A DNA stretch of 24,293 bases from an uncultured Eubacteriales bacterium (GCA_900550525.1 URSN01000014.1:1-24293), one strand, 5' to 3'; counted from the first letter of the stretch, positions 1 through 7,418 are shown. The notes: generated from the sequence alone by a model not told the origin. A program made the numbers and translations.

Positions 1-90
1 ATCCCCCTCCCCGATAAGGTTTCTTTTCTTTGGTTCTTTCTTTTCTTTTCCCGAAAGAAAAGAAAGAACAGAAAAAATAAAAAGAGAAAA
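1..90 (+). repeat. Right part of the intergenic hairpin-bounded repeat (copy A, cut by window start)
   Basis: The first bases match the last part of the full copies at 3088-3354 and 17569-17836: a C-rich segment, the sequence gataaggtttcttttctttg, and then the terminal hairpin. The hairpin has a perfect 16-bp stem (33-48 with 54-69) and the loop TCCCG. The tail after the hairpin, GAACAG followed by A-rich sequence, is also shared with copy B. The left part lies outside the window. It sits just upstream of the penicillin-binding protein promoter. Confidence 0.85.
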
Positions 91-143
91 GAACCAACCC
101 TCCCCCGCAACTGTGGCACATTTATAAACTTTTTATGCATTTC

Positions 144-173
144 GGGACAGGGGGGCGGCTGGTCTGGTATAAT
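144..173 (+). promoter_or_regulatory. Sigma-A promoter with extended -10 for the penicillin-binding protein gene
   Basis: A perfect TATAAT lies at 168-173, preceded by TGG at 165-167, which makes an extended -10 element. A weak -35 (GGGACA, 144-149, 4 of 6 matches) is 18 bases upstream. Transcription would begin near 180, leaving a leader of about 65 bases before the chosen start codon. Confidence 0.75.
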
Positions 174-245
174 ACGTGTGCCGCGGGCGCGCCGCACGGG
201 GGGGCGCCCGCCAGGAAAAAGCCCGTGCGCGTAGGAGCGATGTCC

Positions 246-2873
246 ATGAAACGAACCGTTGCGCTGCTGCTGGCGCTCATGTGCGCGGCGCTGCCGCTGC
301 TTGCCGGCTGCGCGGTAATCTCATCCGGCGGGGAATACTGCCGGCGATTTCTGAACCTCATCCAGGCCGGCGAGTATGCGCAGGCCTACGACATGATCAG
401 CCAGAGCGTCAAAAAGCCGGACGATCCGGACGCCACGCTCATCCCGGAGGGCACGCCGGACCCGAACGCGACCGAAGCGCCCGCGGAGGAGACCGAGCCG
501 CCCGCGGATACCCCCGCGCCGGACGGCACGCCGGACCCGAACGCGACGCCGGACCCGAACGCGACGCCGGACCCGAATGCGACCGAAGCGCCCGCGCCGA
601 CGGAGGCGCCCACGCCCTCGCCCACGCCGGATGCGGACGGCAACCCGTACGTGGACAGGACCATCTCCCGCACGGAGTTCATCAACAAATACAGGAGCAT
701 CTTCAACGAGCTGCAATTGCAGGGCATGGAGTATGAGATCCTCGACGTGCAGGAGGGGGACACCATCGCCATCGTCAGCTACCGCCTGACGTACCACACC
801 GGCCACGAGACGGACAACGGCAACGACCTGATCTACGACATGGAGATCACCGCCAGCCGCGAGGGCGGCCGCTGGGTGATCGACTGGTCGCCGCTGCTGA
901 TCTTCCCCATGATGGACTGGGGCGACACCGTGCGCGTGGGCGTGCTGCAATCCAAGCGCGGCGAGATCCTCTGCGACGGCTTGCCCTACGCGCAGAACGT
1001 GAACGTGTACACCGTCTACGCGGTGCCCTCCTCCGTGGACGCGGCCGCCGCGGACGAGACGTACCTGCGCTACAACAGCCGCGAGGAGTTTGCGCAGATC
1101 GTCGCCTCCATCCCGCAGCGCGAGCTCAAGTATGAGGACGTGATGAAGGCGCTCAACAACCAGCGCAACGACTTTGCCAGCCTCCAGACCTTCTACCCGG
1201 ACGAGGTGGACGAGACGCTCACCGAGACCATCCTCGACATCCGCGGCCTCGGCCTCGACACGGCCAACTACGGCACCGTGCGCTATTATCCCTACGGCGC
1301 GTCGCTCTCGCACATCGTGGGCTATGCGTCCATCATCACGCGGCAGGAGCAGACCTATTACGAGATGATCGGCGACACCCGCTACAACGGCGACAGCTGG
1401 GTCGGCAAGTACGGCCTCGAGCTCGAGTACGAGGACGCGCTCACCGGCACCAACGGCCGCTTCACCTACATCCAGGACGTGACGGGCGCCTCCAACGGCG
1501 TGCTCTACCGCACCGAGGCCGTGGACGGCAAGGACCTGCACCTGACCATCATCCCCGAATTGCAGGAGCGGCTCGAGGACGTGATCGAAACGACCGTCTA
1601 TGACGACAACATCCACGGCGCCGTCATCGTCATGAACCCGACGACCGGGGCCATACAGGCCATGACCTCGTTCCCGAATTTCGACCTCAACTACGTCTCC
1701 CGCGGTATGCCCGAGGCGGAGTGGGATGCGTACCTGGCCGAGACGGACGGCATGGGCCAGGAGCTCAACCGCCTGGTCAACCGCGCCACGCAGGGCCTCT
1801 ATCCGCCCGGCTCCACGTTCAAGCTCATGACCGCCGCCGCGCTCATCGAAACGGGCACGCTCCCGCCCCACTCCCTGTTCCCCTCGTCCGAACAGGCGCG
1901 CGTCGACGGCGACGAGTGGTTCCCCTCCGAGGAACTCGCCCCCGGCTATATGGAGGCATCCGTCAACCGCCCCATCCGCAGGACGGATAACACCACCCGC
2001 CAGGCGTTCCCCATGAACATGATCAACTCGCTCATCACCTCGGACAACATCTATTTCGCCTATGGCGCGCTGCTGCTCGGGTGGGACAAGCTCTACGACT
2101 TCCTCGACCGCATGGGCTGGCGCGAGGCCATCGAGTTTGAATTGCAGGACCAGGTCGCCGTGCCGCAGATCTATTCGGAAATGGTCTATGTGGACGACGA
2201 CGGCAACGAGGTCATCGAGGACCGCCGCCGCAAGCTCGTGCTCGATGAGAACGGCAACGCCCAGCCGCAGCGGCCGCAGACCGTGTACGACCTCGCCGTC
2301 ACCGGCTACGGCCAGGGCCAGCTGCTCGTCTCGCCGCTGCAGATGGCCTGCTTCGCCTCCGCCTACGCCAACGGCGGCGATATCATGGTCCCCTACGTCG
2401 TCGATTCCATCTGGCACGCCACCGGCACCGACTATGCCATGGTCTCAAAGACCGAGCCGCGCGTGTGGAAGCACGCCCTGCAGCAGAGCACCGTCGATCA
2501 GCTCCATGAGGCGCTCCAGCGCGTGTGCCTCAGCCGCGGCAGCGGCTTCCCCGGCGGCACCGCGCGCACCCTCACCTCCAGCTTCCTCGTCACCGGCCGT
2601 ACCTATGACCTCGGCTATTCCATGGCCGGCAAGACCGGCACCGCCGAGATCGGCAAAACCAAGACCGAGGAGCTCGCCTGGTTCATCTGCTGGCGCGATA
2701 ACGTCCCCGACGAGGAGGCGCGCCTGGTGTGCATCATGCTCGAGCTCGACCTCACCGACGGCAAGATCCCGACCGCCACCGAGATCTCGCAGATGAAGTT
2801 CGATATCGCCCGCGCCGTCCTGCGCAAGGACGTCCTCAACGAGGGCCTCTCCCTCAACGTCTCAGAGGAGTGA
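246..2873 (+). CDS. Class B penicillin-binding protein, MecA/PbpC-type lipoprotein transpeptidase
   Basis: This is a DD-transpeptidase that would cross-link peptidoglycan outside the membrane; 875 residues. I chose ATG 246 because AGGAG at 233-237 is 8 bases away, whereas ATG 240 is only 2 bases from it. Residues 1-22 form a lipoprotein signal ending in LLAGC (Cys22). An NTF2-like domain of the MecA N-terminal type follows, ending near VGVLQSKRGEIL. Then come a dimerisation region and the transpeptidase, with all three catalytic motifs: STFK (523-526), SDN (599-601) and KTG (796-798). Residues about 56-133 are an Asp/Pro/Thr-rich insert with repeated PDPNAT, placed inside the NTF2-like domain. 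The domain order resembles S. aureus PBP2a and B. subtilis PbpC (recalled family knowledge). Low beta-lactam affinity is possible but cannot be read from sequence. It is transcribed alone and faces dnaN. Confidence 0.93.
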   Translation: MKRTVALLLALMCAALPLLAGCAVISSGGEYCRRFLNLIQAGEYAQAYDMISQSVKKPDDPDATLIPEGTPDPNATEAPAEETEPPADTPAPDGTPDPNATPDPNATPDPNATEAPAPTEAPTPSPTPDADGNPYVDRTISRTEFINKYRSIFNELQLQGMEYEILDVQEGDTIAIVSYRLTYHTGHETDNGNDLIYDMEITASREGGRWVIDWSPLLIFPMMDWGDTVRVGVLQSKRGEILCDGLPYAQNVNVYTVYAVPSSVDAAAADETYLRYNSREEFAQIVASIPQRELKYEDVMKALNNQRNDFASLQTFYPDEVDETLTETILDIRGLGLDTANYGTVRYYPYGASLSHIVGYASIITRQEQTYYEMIGDTRYNGDSWVGKYGLELEYEDALTGTNGRFTYIQDVTGASNGVLYRTEAVDGKDLHLTIIPELQERLEDVIETTVYDDNIHGAVIVMNPTTGAIQAMTSFPNFDLNYVSRGMPEAEWDAYLAETDGMGQELNRLVNRATQGLYPPGSTFKLMTAAALIETGTLPPHSLFPSSEQARVDGDEWFPSEELAPGYMEASVNRPIRRTDNTTRQAFPMNMINSLITSDNIYFAYGALLLGWDKLYDFLDRMGWREAIEFELQDQVAVPQIYSEMVYVDDDGNEVIEDRRRKLVLDENGNAQPQRPQTVYDLAVTGYGQGQLLVSPLQMACFASAYANGGDIMVPYVVDSIWHATGTDYAMVSKTEPRVWKHALQQSTVDQLHEALQRVCLSRGSGFPGGTARTLTSSFLVTGRTYDLGYSMAGKTGTAEIGKTKTEELAWFICWRDNVPDEEARLVCIMLELDLTDGKIPTATEISQMKFDIARAVLRKDVLNEGLSLNVSEE
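528..581 (+). repeat. Three tandem 18-bp repeats coding for TPDPNA within the PBP linker
   Basis: The units at 528-545, 546-563 and 564-581 are nearly identical at DNA level (acgccggacccgaacgcg, with one c-to-t change in the third). A further copy lies near 453-470. They extend the flexible acidic, proline-rich insert of the penicillin-binding protein in steps of six residues and could vary in number by slippage. Confidence 0.85.
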
Positions 2874-2900
2874 CGGGGGGCTGCGTTTTCCTTTTCTTCT

Positions 2901-2930
2901 CTTCTTTTCTTTCCGGAGAAAGAAAAGAAG
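2901..2930. terminator. Stem-loop just after the PBP stop codon, possible terminator
   Basis: A perfect 13-bp stem (2901-2913 with 2918-2930) with the loop CGGA begins 28 bases after the stop codon at 2873. The stem is pyrimidine on one arm and purine on the other. The downstream base run is A-rich rather than T-rich on the plus strand, so it is not a classical intrinsic terminator in the direction of the gene. It resembles the left terminal hairpin of the intergenic repeat family and may be a degraded piece of it. Confidence 0.35.
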
Positions 2931-2956
2931 CAAAAGAAAAGATGGATAGGGTTTTT

Positions 2957-3081
2957 GTTCTCTTTTCTTTCAGGAGGCGAAAAGAGAACCAGAAAAGAAA
3001 GCCGGGAACCCGCCCCGGAAACAGCCGCTGCGCGCGTCCGTCAGCGGCGCTTGCCTTCCCCGCAAATATTTTGCGGGGCTT
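2957..3081 (+). repeat. Left half of the intergenic repeat (copy B1, partial)
   Basis: It begins with a pyrimidine/purine hairpin (11-bp stem, 2957-2967 with 2979-2989). The sequence cagaaaagaaagccgggaac follows, as in copy D. Then comes a GC-rich segment and the hairpin CCCCGCAAA / TTTGCGGGG near 3059-3079. It stops at the GCGGGGCTTTTCTT segment, and a complete copy (3088-3354) follows six bases later. The second half, with the C-rich segment and right hairpin, is missing here. Confidence 0.85.
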
Positions 3082-3087
3082 TTCTTC

Positions 3088-3354
3088 GTTCTTTTTCTTT
3101 CTGTGAAAGAAAAAGAACCAAAAAGAAAGCTCAGGAATCTGCTCCGGCAATGCCGCTGCGCCCGCCCGTCAGCGGAACTTGGTTTCCCCGCAAAAAATAT
3201 TTTGCGGGGCTTTTCTTTTGAAAAGCCCCGCAGAATAAAAACAGAAAACGGATAATGGAAGAGGGCTGCCCGATGGCTTCCCTTCATCCCCCTCCCCGTT
3301 AAGGTTTCTTTTCTTTGGTTCTTTCTTTTCTTTTCCCGAAAGAAAAGAAAGAAC
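3088..3354 (+). repeat. Full copy of the 264-268 bp hairpin-bounded intergenic repeat (copy B2)
   Basis: The copy is 267 bp, placed between the convergent penicillin-binding protein and dnaN genes. It has five parts in order. The left hairpin has a perfect 14-bp stem (3088-3101 with 3105-3118). A GC-rich segment follows. Two overlapping hairpins share one arm (CCCCGCAAAA 3186-3195 with 3200-3209, or GCGGGGCTTTTC 3204-3215 with 3220-3231). A segment ending in C-rich sequence near 3285-3300 comes next. The right hairpin has a perfect 16-bp stem (3318-3333 with 3339-3354). No open frame with coding character lies in it. It may also end transcription from both sides. Confidence 0.9.
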
Positions 3355-3386
3355 AGAAAAAAACCAACGAAGCGCGCCCGTCCCCG

Positions 3387-4487
3387 TCAGCGCTGGGTGA
3401 AGATGCGCACGGGGACGATGAGGTAATAGTAGCGGTTGCCCTGGACGGGGCGGACGACGCAGGGGCTGATGCTCGTGAGCATATCGAAATAGACGGTTTC
3501 GTCGTGGATATTCTTGAGCACGTTCATGCAATAGCGGGGGTTGAAGGCGATCTCGATATCGTCGCCGACGATCTGCGCATCGACCTCTTCGGAGATCTTG
3601 CCGACGAAGCTGTTGGCGTTGATGGTGAGCCTGCCGCCGCCAAAGCGCATGACGATGTTGTTATTGCCCTCGCGGGCCATGAGCTGGGCGCGGTCGATGG
3701 CCTCGATGAGCTCCAGGCGGTTGATGAGGGCGCGGGTCTTATACTCCTTGGGCAGGATCTGGCGGTAGGCGATGTAATCGCCGTCGAGCAGGCGCGCGGT
3801 GAGCACGGTATGGCCGATATCGACCTTGACGTGCGTGCGGGTAAAGGTGAGATCGACCGGCTCCTCCGTCTCGTCCATCATGCGCGCGACCTCCAGGAGC
3901 GAGCGCGCGGGGATGACGACGGTCTTTTCCGGCGTGGGGGTTTCGAGCGGGACGGTGCGCATGGCGAACTGGTATGCGTCCGTTGCGACGGCGGTGATCT
4001 CCCTGCCGAGCTCGAGCAGCACGCCGGTGAGGATGGGCTTGCTGTCGTCCTGCGCGGCGGCGAACACGGTTTCGAGGATGAGGTCGCGGCACTCGGCGCG
4101 GTCCGTGCGCAGCGTGAACGTATCGCCGGTGAAGCGCATCTCGGGGAACTCCTCATAATCGATGGTTTGCAGGCTCATCTGCACGCGGCCGCAGGAGATG
4201 TCCACGCTCTTGCCGTCCACGGCGATGCTGGCCGTCTCGCTGGGCAGGCGGCGCACCACCTCGGCAAAGAGCTTGGCGGGGATGATGGCGCGGCCCTCCT
4301 GCTCGATGGCGGCGGGCAGGCGGCATTCCTTTTCGAGCATGAGGTCGGAGCACATCAGGCGCAGCACGCCGCCCTCGGCCACGACGTGCACGCCCTCGAG
4401 GATCTGCATGCTCGTGCGCAGCGGCAGCGCCTTGATGACGGACTGTATGCCCGCGGTGAGGGCCTGGGCATCGATCAAAAACCGCAT
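3387..4487 (-). CDS. dnaN: DNA polymerase III beta sliding clamp
   Basis: The protein forms the ring that tethers the replicative polymerase to DNA. The 366 residues begin MRFLIDAQALTAGIQSVIKA and end in the clamp signature YYLIVPVRIFTQR, so the usual three-domain length is complete. I prefer ATG at 4487-4485 over the GTG at 4499, because the purine-rich AAGGAAG around 4499-4505 would overlap or touch the GTG but lies about 11 bases before the ATG. It follows dnaA on the same strand after a spacer of about 325 bases that probably holds the origin. It may be co-transcribed with dnaA or have its own weak promoter in that spacer. Downstream it meets the penicillin-binding protein gene head-on, with repeat copy B between them; recF and gyrB do not follow. 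Confidence 0.97.
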   Translation of the reverse strand: MRFLIDAQALTAGIQSVIKALPLRTSMQILEGVHVVAEGGVLRLMCSDLMLEKECRLPAAIEQEGRAIIPAKLFAEVVRRLPSETASIAVDGKSVDISCGRVQMSLQTIDYEEFPEMRFTGDTFTLRTDRAECRDLILETVFAAAQDDSKPILTGVLLELGREITAVATDAYQFAMRTVPLETPTPEKTVVIPARSLLEVARMMDETEEPVDLTFTRTHVKVDIGHTVLTARLLDGDYIAYRQILPKEYKTRALINRLELIEAIDRAQLMAREGNNNIVMRFGGGRLTINANSFVGKISEEVDAQIVGDDIEIAFNPRYCMNVLKNIHDETVYFDMLTSISPCVVRPVQGNRYYYLIVPVRIFTQR

Positions 4488-4565
4488 CGGTACAAACACT
4501 TCCTTTCTCTGCCTGTACGGCTGTTCGTCTGCGGCGCGTCCAAGCCGGGCGCGCGGCTTGTCGGG

Positions 4566-4574
4566 TTATCCACA
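4566..4574 (+). promoter_or_regulatory. Perfect DnaA box TTATCCACA
   Basis: An exact match to the consensus DnaA box lies in the dnaA-dnaN spacer, 24 bases from the AT-rich stretch at 4598-4614. It is the only perfect copy I found in the window. It could serve in origin firing, in dnaN/dnaA autoregulation, or both. Confidence 0.8.
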
Positions 4575-4781
4575 TGCGCGTGCTCCCGCGCGTGCGTGTA
4601 TACTATATCTATTACAGCAGCAGCAGCAGTAGGGGCGTGGGCGGCGTGGAAAAGCGGCGCTCCTGCCCGCGCGCGGCGGCTTTTTCCTGTGGACGGGCAC
4701 GTGGAGCCGCTGGGGAAAACCCGCGCCCTTTTCCACCGTTTCCCCAAAGCCCACGGGATGCACATTCGCTCCACCGCCGTA

Positions 4782-4799
4782 TCCACCGCCGGCGGTGGA
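4782..4799. repeat. 18-bp perfect palindrome after dnaA
   Basis: The sequence tccaccgccggcggtgga is fully self-complementary and begins 13 bases beyond the dnaA stop codon. Each arm extends into a degenerate DnaA box (4779-4787 and 4794-4802), pointing in opposite directions. There is no T run after it in the dnaA direction, so a terminator role is doubtful. Confidence 0.7.
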
Positions 4800-4812
4800 C
4801 AAAACAGCGGCC

Positions 4813-6117
4813 CTACATGCGCTTTTTCAAATCCTCGATGACGGAGGCAAAGCGCGCGTCCTCGGCGATCATCTTGTCGATCTTGTCGCACGCGCTCATG
4901 GCGGTGGTGTGGTCGTTGCGGCCGAACAGGTAGGCGATGCGCTTGTAGGGGAGGCTGAGCATGCGGTGGCACAGGTACATGGCGATCTGCCGCGGCATGA
5001 CCACCTCGCGGTCGCGCCGCTGGGAGTCCATGCTCTCCACGGAGATGGAGTAGAACTCCGCCACGGTCTGCTTGATGAGCTGCGGCGTGACCTCGCGCTT
5101 TTTCACGTCCGGCAGCAGGTCCTTGAGCGCCTCGGCCGTCACCTCGAGGTTGAGCGGCCGCCGCCGCAGCCGCGAGAAGGCGACCACGCGCGTGAGGCAC
5201 CCCTCCAGCTCGCGGATGTTGCTCTGCACATGGTCGGCGATGAACTGCAGCACGTCGTCCCCGACCTCGATGTTGTCGATGCGCGCGCGGTTGCGCAATA
5301 TGGCGATGCGCGTCTCGATGTCCGGCGGCTGGATGTCCGTGATCAGGCCCCACTGGAAGCGCGAGCACAGGCGCTCCTCGAGCTTGGCGATCTCCTTGGG
5401 CGGCCGGTCCGAGCTGATGACGATCTGCTTGTTCGCGTTGTGCAGCGTGTTGAAGGTGTTGAAAAACTCCTCCTGCGTGGCCTGGCTCTTGCTGATGAAC
5501 TGCACGTCGTCGATCAAAAGGATGTCCACGCTGCGGTAGCGCTTGCGGAACTCCAGCCGCTTGTCCTGCTGGATGGCCGTGATCAGCTCGTTGGTGAACG
5601 TCTCGCTCGTGACGTACATCACGCGCGCGGCCGGGTTCTCCTCATTGATGAAATGGCCGATGGCGTGCATCAGGTGCGTCTTGCCAAGCCCCACGCCGCC
5701 GTAGATGAACAGCGGGTTGTAGGCCGTGCCCGGGTTTTGCGCCACCGCCTGCGCCGCCGCGTGCGGAAACTGGTTGGAACTGCCGACCACAAAGCTGTCA
5801 AACGTGTACTTCGGGTTGAGCGCGTACACGTTCACCGGCTCCGCGTCCTCGGGCGTCACGTACTGGTCGCGGTCCTCCGGCAGTACAAGCAGCACGTCCT
5901 CCACCTCGTCGCTGGCGCTGCGCACAGCCTCGTACAGGAGCGGAAAATAAAAATCCTTCAGCGTTTTCAGGATGTCCTGGTTCGGCGCCTCCAGCACCAG
6001 CACGCCGTTTCGCAGCGTCAGCGGCACGAGCGAGTCGATCCATGCGTGAAAGCTCAGCCCGGTCATCTGCGGGCGGATGTTCTCCCGCGCGTGCGCCCAG
6101 ACGGTCAAATGCTCCAT
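4813..6117 (-). CDS. dnaA: Chromosomal replication initiator DnaA
   Basis: DnaA binds DnaA boxes and opens the origin in an ATP-dependent way. The 434-residue protein has all parts: an N-terminal interaction domain (1-80), a short linker, and an AAA+ domain with Walker A GGVGLGKTH (140-148) and Walker B DILLIDD (198-204). The C-terminal DNA-binding domain carries the signature DHTTAMSA (402-409). The start at 6117 follows the purine-rich ribosome binding site GGGAAGGGAAG. A good promoter lies 140 to 170 bases upstream. The gene is followed by the candidate origin and dnaN. Unusually, the upstream neighbour is not rpmH but a repeat copy and a divergent recombinase gene. The linker domain is short but within the range of the family. 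Confidence 0.98.
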   Translation of the reverse strand: MEHLTVWAHARENIRPQMTGLSFHAWIDSLVPLTLRNGVLVLEAPNQDILKTLKDFYFPLLYEAVRSASDEVEDVLLVLPEDRDQYVTPEDAEPVNVYALNPKYTFDSFVVGSSNQFPHAAAQAVAQNPGTAYNPLFIYGGVGLGKTHLMHAIGHFINEENPAARVMYVTSETFTNELITAIQQDKRLEFRKRYRSVDILLIDDVQFISKSQATQEEFFNTFNTLHNANKQIVISSDRPPKEIAKLEERLCSRFQWGLITDIQPPDIETRIAILRNRARIDNIEVGDDVLQFIADHVQSNIRELEGCLTRVVAFSRLRRRPLNLEVTAEALKDLLPDVKKREVTPQLIKQTVAEFYSISVESMDSQRRDREVVMPRQIAMYLCHRMLSLPYKRIAYLFGRNDHTTAMSACDKIDKMIAEDARFASVIEDLKKRM

Positions 6118-6255
6118 TGCTTCCCTTCCCCAATGCGTAAAAATTCCCCCGCCGGTACGGCGGCCGCCGCCGGCGAATTATGCTCCCTGTCCAGCCCCGC
6201 GCCGCCCGCCAATCCCCCGCTGACAGCGGCGCTGCCGGCCTTGTCCATTACACGT

Positions 6256-6284
6256 ATCATACCAAAAAAAGCCCTTTGTTTCAA
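6256..6284 (-). promoter_or_regulatory. Sigma-A promoter of dnaA
   Basis: On the minus strand TTGAAA (6284-6279) and TATGAT (6261-6256) are separated by exactly 17 bases. This gives a start near 6249 and a leader of about 130 bases before the dnaA start codon. No perfect DnaA box overlaps it. Confidence 0.8.
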
Positions 6285-6409
6285 GGAAAAACGAGCTTTC
6301 CAATAATATTCCACGCCAACTACCATATGTTGCGTCCTCCCCGCTCAGGACCACAAGATGGAGCGGTCAGGGTGGGTGTGGGGTTTTTTTCTGTTCTTTC
6401 GTTTTTTAT

Positions 6410-6673
6410 GTTCTTTCTTTTCTTTCAGGAAAAGAAAAGAAAGAACCAAAGAAAAGAAACCTTATCGGGGAGGGGGATGAATGTAGCCCAGTGGGCGGGC
6501 CTCCCCCTTCATCCGTTACCTGTTTTTCCCTGCGGGGCTTTTCAAAGAAAAGCCCCGCAAAATATTTGCGGGGAAGGCAAGCGCCGCTGACGGGCGGGCG
6601 CAGCGGTACTGCCGGGCGGGTTCCCGGCTTTCTTTTCTGGTTCTCTTTTCTTTCACCGGAAAGAAAAGAGAAC
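6410..6673 (-). repeat. Full inverted copy of the hairpin-bounded intergenic repeat (copy C)
   Basis: This 264-bp copy is in the opposite orientation to copies B and D. Its 'right' hairpin is at 6410-6446 (16-bp stem, loop CAGGA). The two alternative GC hairpins are at 6532-6558 (12-bp stem) and 6553-6573 (9-bp stem). The 'left' hairpin is at 6640-6673 (15-bp stem, loop ACCG). It lies between the divergent dnaA and recombinase genes. The flanks are also inverted repeats of each other (cgttttttat before 6410 and ataaaaaaacg after 6673), so here the ends look like extended terminal inverted repeats. Confidence 0.9.
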
Positions 6674-6821
6674 ATAAAAAAACGTCCCTTATCTGTGGAA
6701 ATGGTAATTTCTGACAAATGCGCGCGTGCGGGGCAAAGGCGCCGCGCATCCCCTACAATGGAGGTGGGGGCGGGGGCGGGGGCGGGGCCGTCCCGCATCA
6801 CAAGCGTTGGAGGAACAGGAC
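6674..6821. other. Recombinase leader region with a G-tract run
   Basis: Between the repeat copy and the recombinase there is a TACAAT (6754-6759) that could be a -10 element, though no convincing -35 lies at the right distance. At 6766-6787 there are four G tracts of 5, 5, 5 and 4 bases with single-C loops, on the coding strand. The ribosome binding site GGAGGA follows at 6809-6814. Confidence 0.5.
6766..6787 (+). other. Predicted G-quadruplex motif upstream of the recombinase start
   Basis: Four runs of at least four G are separated by single C residues, an ideal intramolecular G-quadruplex pattern with one-base loops. It is 21 bases before the Shine-Dalgarno sequence. If transcription starts at the TACAAT near 6754, the motif would lie at the very 5' end of the mRNA and could hinder translation. 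Confidence 0.7.
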
Positions 6822-7418
6822 ATGGCGAAAACATCCTTTGGCTACGTGCGCGTATCCACGCGGGAGCAATGCGAGGACCGGCAGCTCATCGCGCTGCGCG
6901 CGTTTCCGGTGCCCGAGGAAAACATCTTCACGGACAAGCTGAGCGGCAAGGATTTCAACCGGCCGCAGTACCGGCGGCTGCTCAAAAAGCTCCGCCCGGG
7001 GGACGTGCTGGTCGTCAAATCCATCGACCGGCTGGGGCGCAACTATGCGGACATCCTGGAGCAGTGGCGCATCATCACCAAGGAGCTGCGGGCGGACGTC
7101 GTGGTGCTGGACATGCCGCTGCTGGACACGCGCCACACCGGCAGCGACCTGACGGGCGTGTTCATCGCGGACCTGGTGCTGCAAATCCTCTCCTACGTGG
7201 CCGAGACGGAGCGGGAGAACATCCGCCAGCGCCAGCGCGAGGGCATCGCGGCCGCGCGGCTGCGCGGGGTGCGCTTTGGGCGGCCGTGCAAGGAGCGGCC
7301 GCCCTCGTTTGCAGCGCTCAAGGCGGCGTGGGAGCGGCGGCAGATCACCGCGCGCGCGGCGGCGCGGGAGCTGCACGTCTCGCCGGATACGTTCCTGCGG
7401 TGGGCGCGCGGCGGCTGA
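6822..7418 (+). CDS. Small serine recombinase (resolvase/invertase family)
   Basis: The enzyme would cut and rejoin DNA at short paired sites through a phosphoserine link. Of 198 residues, the N-terminal catalytic domain starts FGYVRVSTREQ with the catalytic Ser12. It contains the conserved KSIDRLGRNY segment (Arg near 69) and the long helix ETERENIRQRQREGI. A helix-turn-helix of the resolvase type ends the protein (ITARAAARELHVSPDTFLRW). ATG 6822 is 7 bases from GGAGGA (6809-6814). No transposase or transposon resolution site is next to it. It sits directly before a strong promoter and a giant surface-protein gene, which fits a promoter-inverting role, but a leftover of a mobile element is equally possible. 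Confidence 0.9.
   Translation: MAKTSFGYVRVSTREQCEDRQLIALRAFPVPEENIFTDKLSGKDFNRPQYRRLLKKLRPGDVLVVKSIDRLGRNYADILEQWRIITKELRADVVVLDMPLLDTRHTGSDLTGVFIADLVLQILSYVAETERENIRQRQREGIAAARLRGVRFGRPCKERPPSFAALKAAWERRQITARAAARELHVSPDTFLRWARGG

Larger units (their letters stand above)
4488..4812. other. Candidate replication origin (oriC) between dnaN and dnaA
   Basis: This gene-free spacer holds one perfect DnaA box (4566-4574). There are several boxes with two mismatches: TTTTCCACG on the minus strand at 4642-4650, TTTTCCACC at 4729-4737, GTATCCACC at 4779-4787, and TTGTCCACC on the minus strand at 4794-4802. A short AT-rich stretch (4598-4614) is followed by four CAG triplets (4615-4626). Known Bacillota origins lie beside dnaA, often partly between dnaA and dnaN. 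The box cluster plus the AT-rich stretch is what I see; origin function is inferred. Confidence 0.6.

Noticed and set aside
321..2417. Long minus-strand open frame (698 codons) across from the penicillin-binding protein
   Set aside because: It is a shadow caused by GC-rich third positions; its translation has no recognisable domains, and the plus-strand frame has full catalytic motifs.
2729..3531. Several small open frames in both directions within the repeat region
   Set aside because: They code for low-complexity Lys/Phe/Ser-rich strings created by the hairpin repeats and lack ribosome binding sites.
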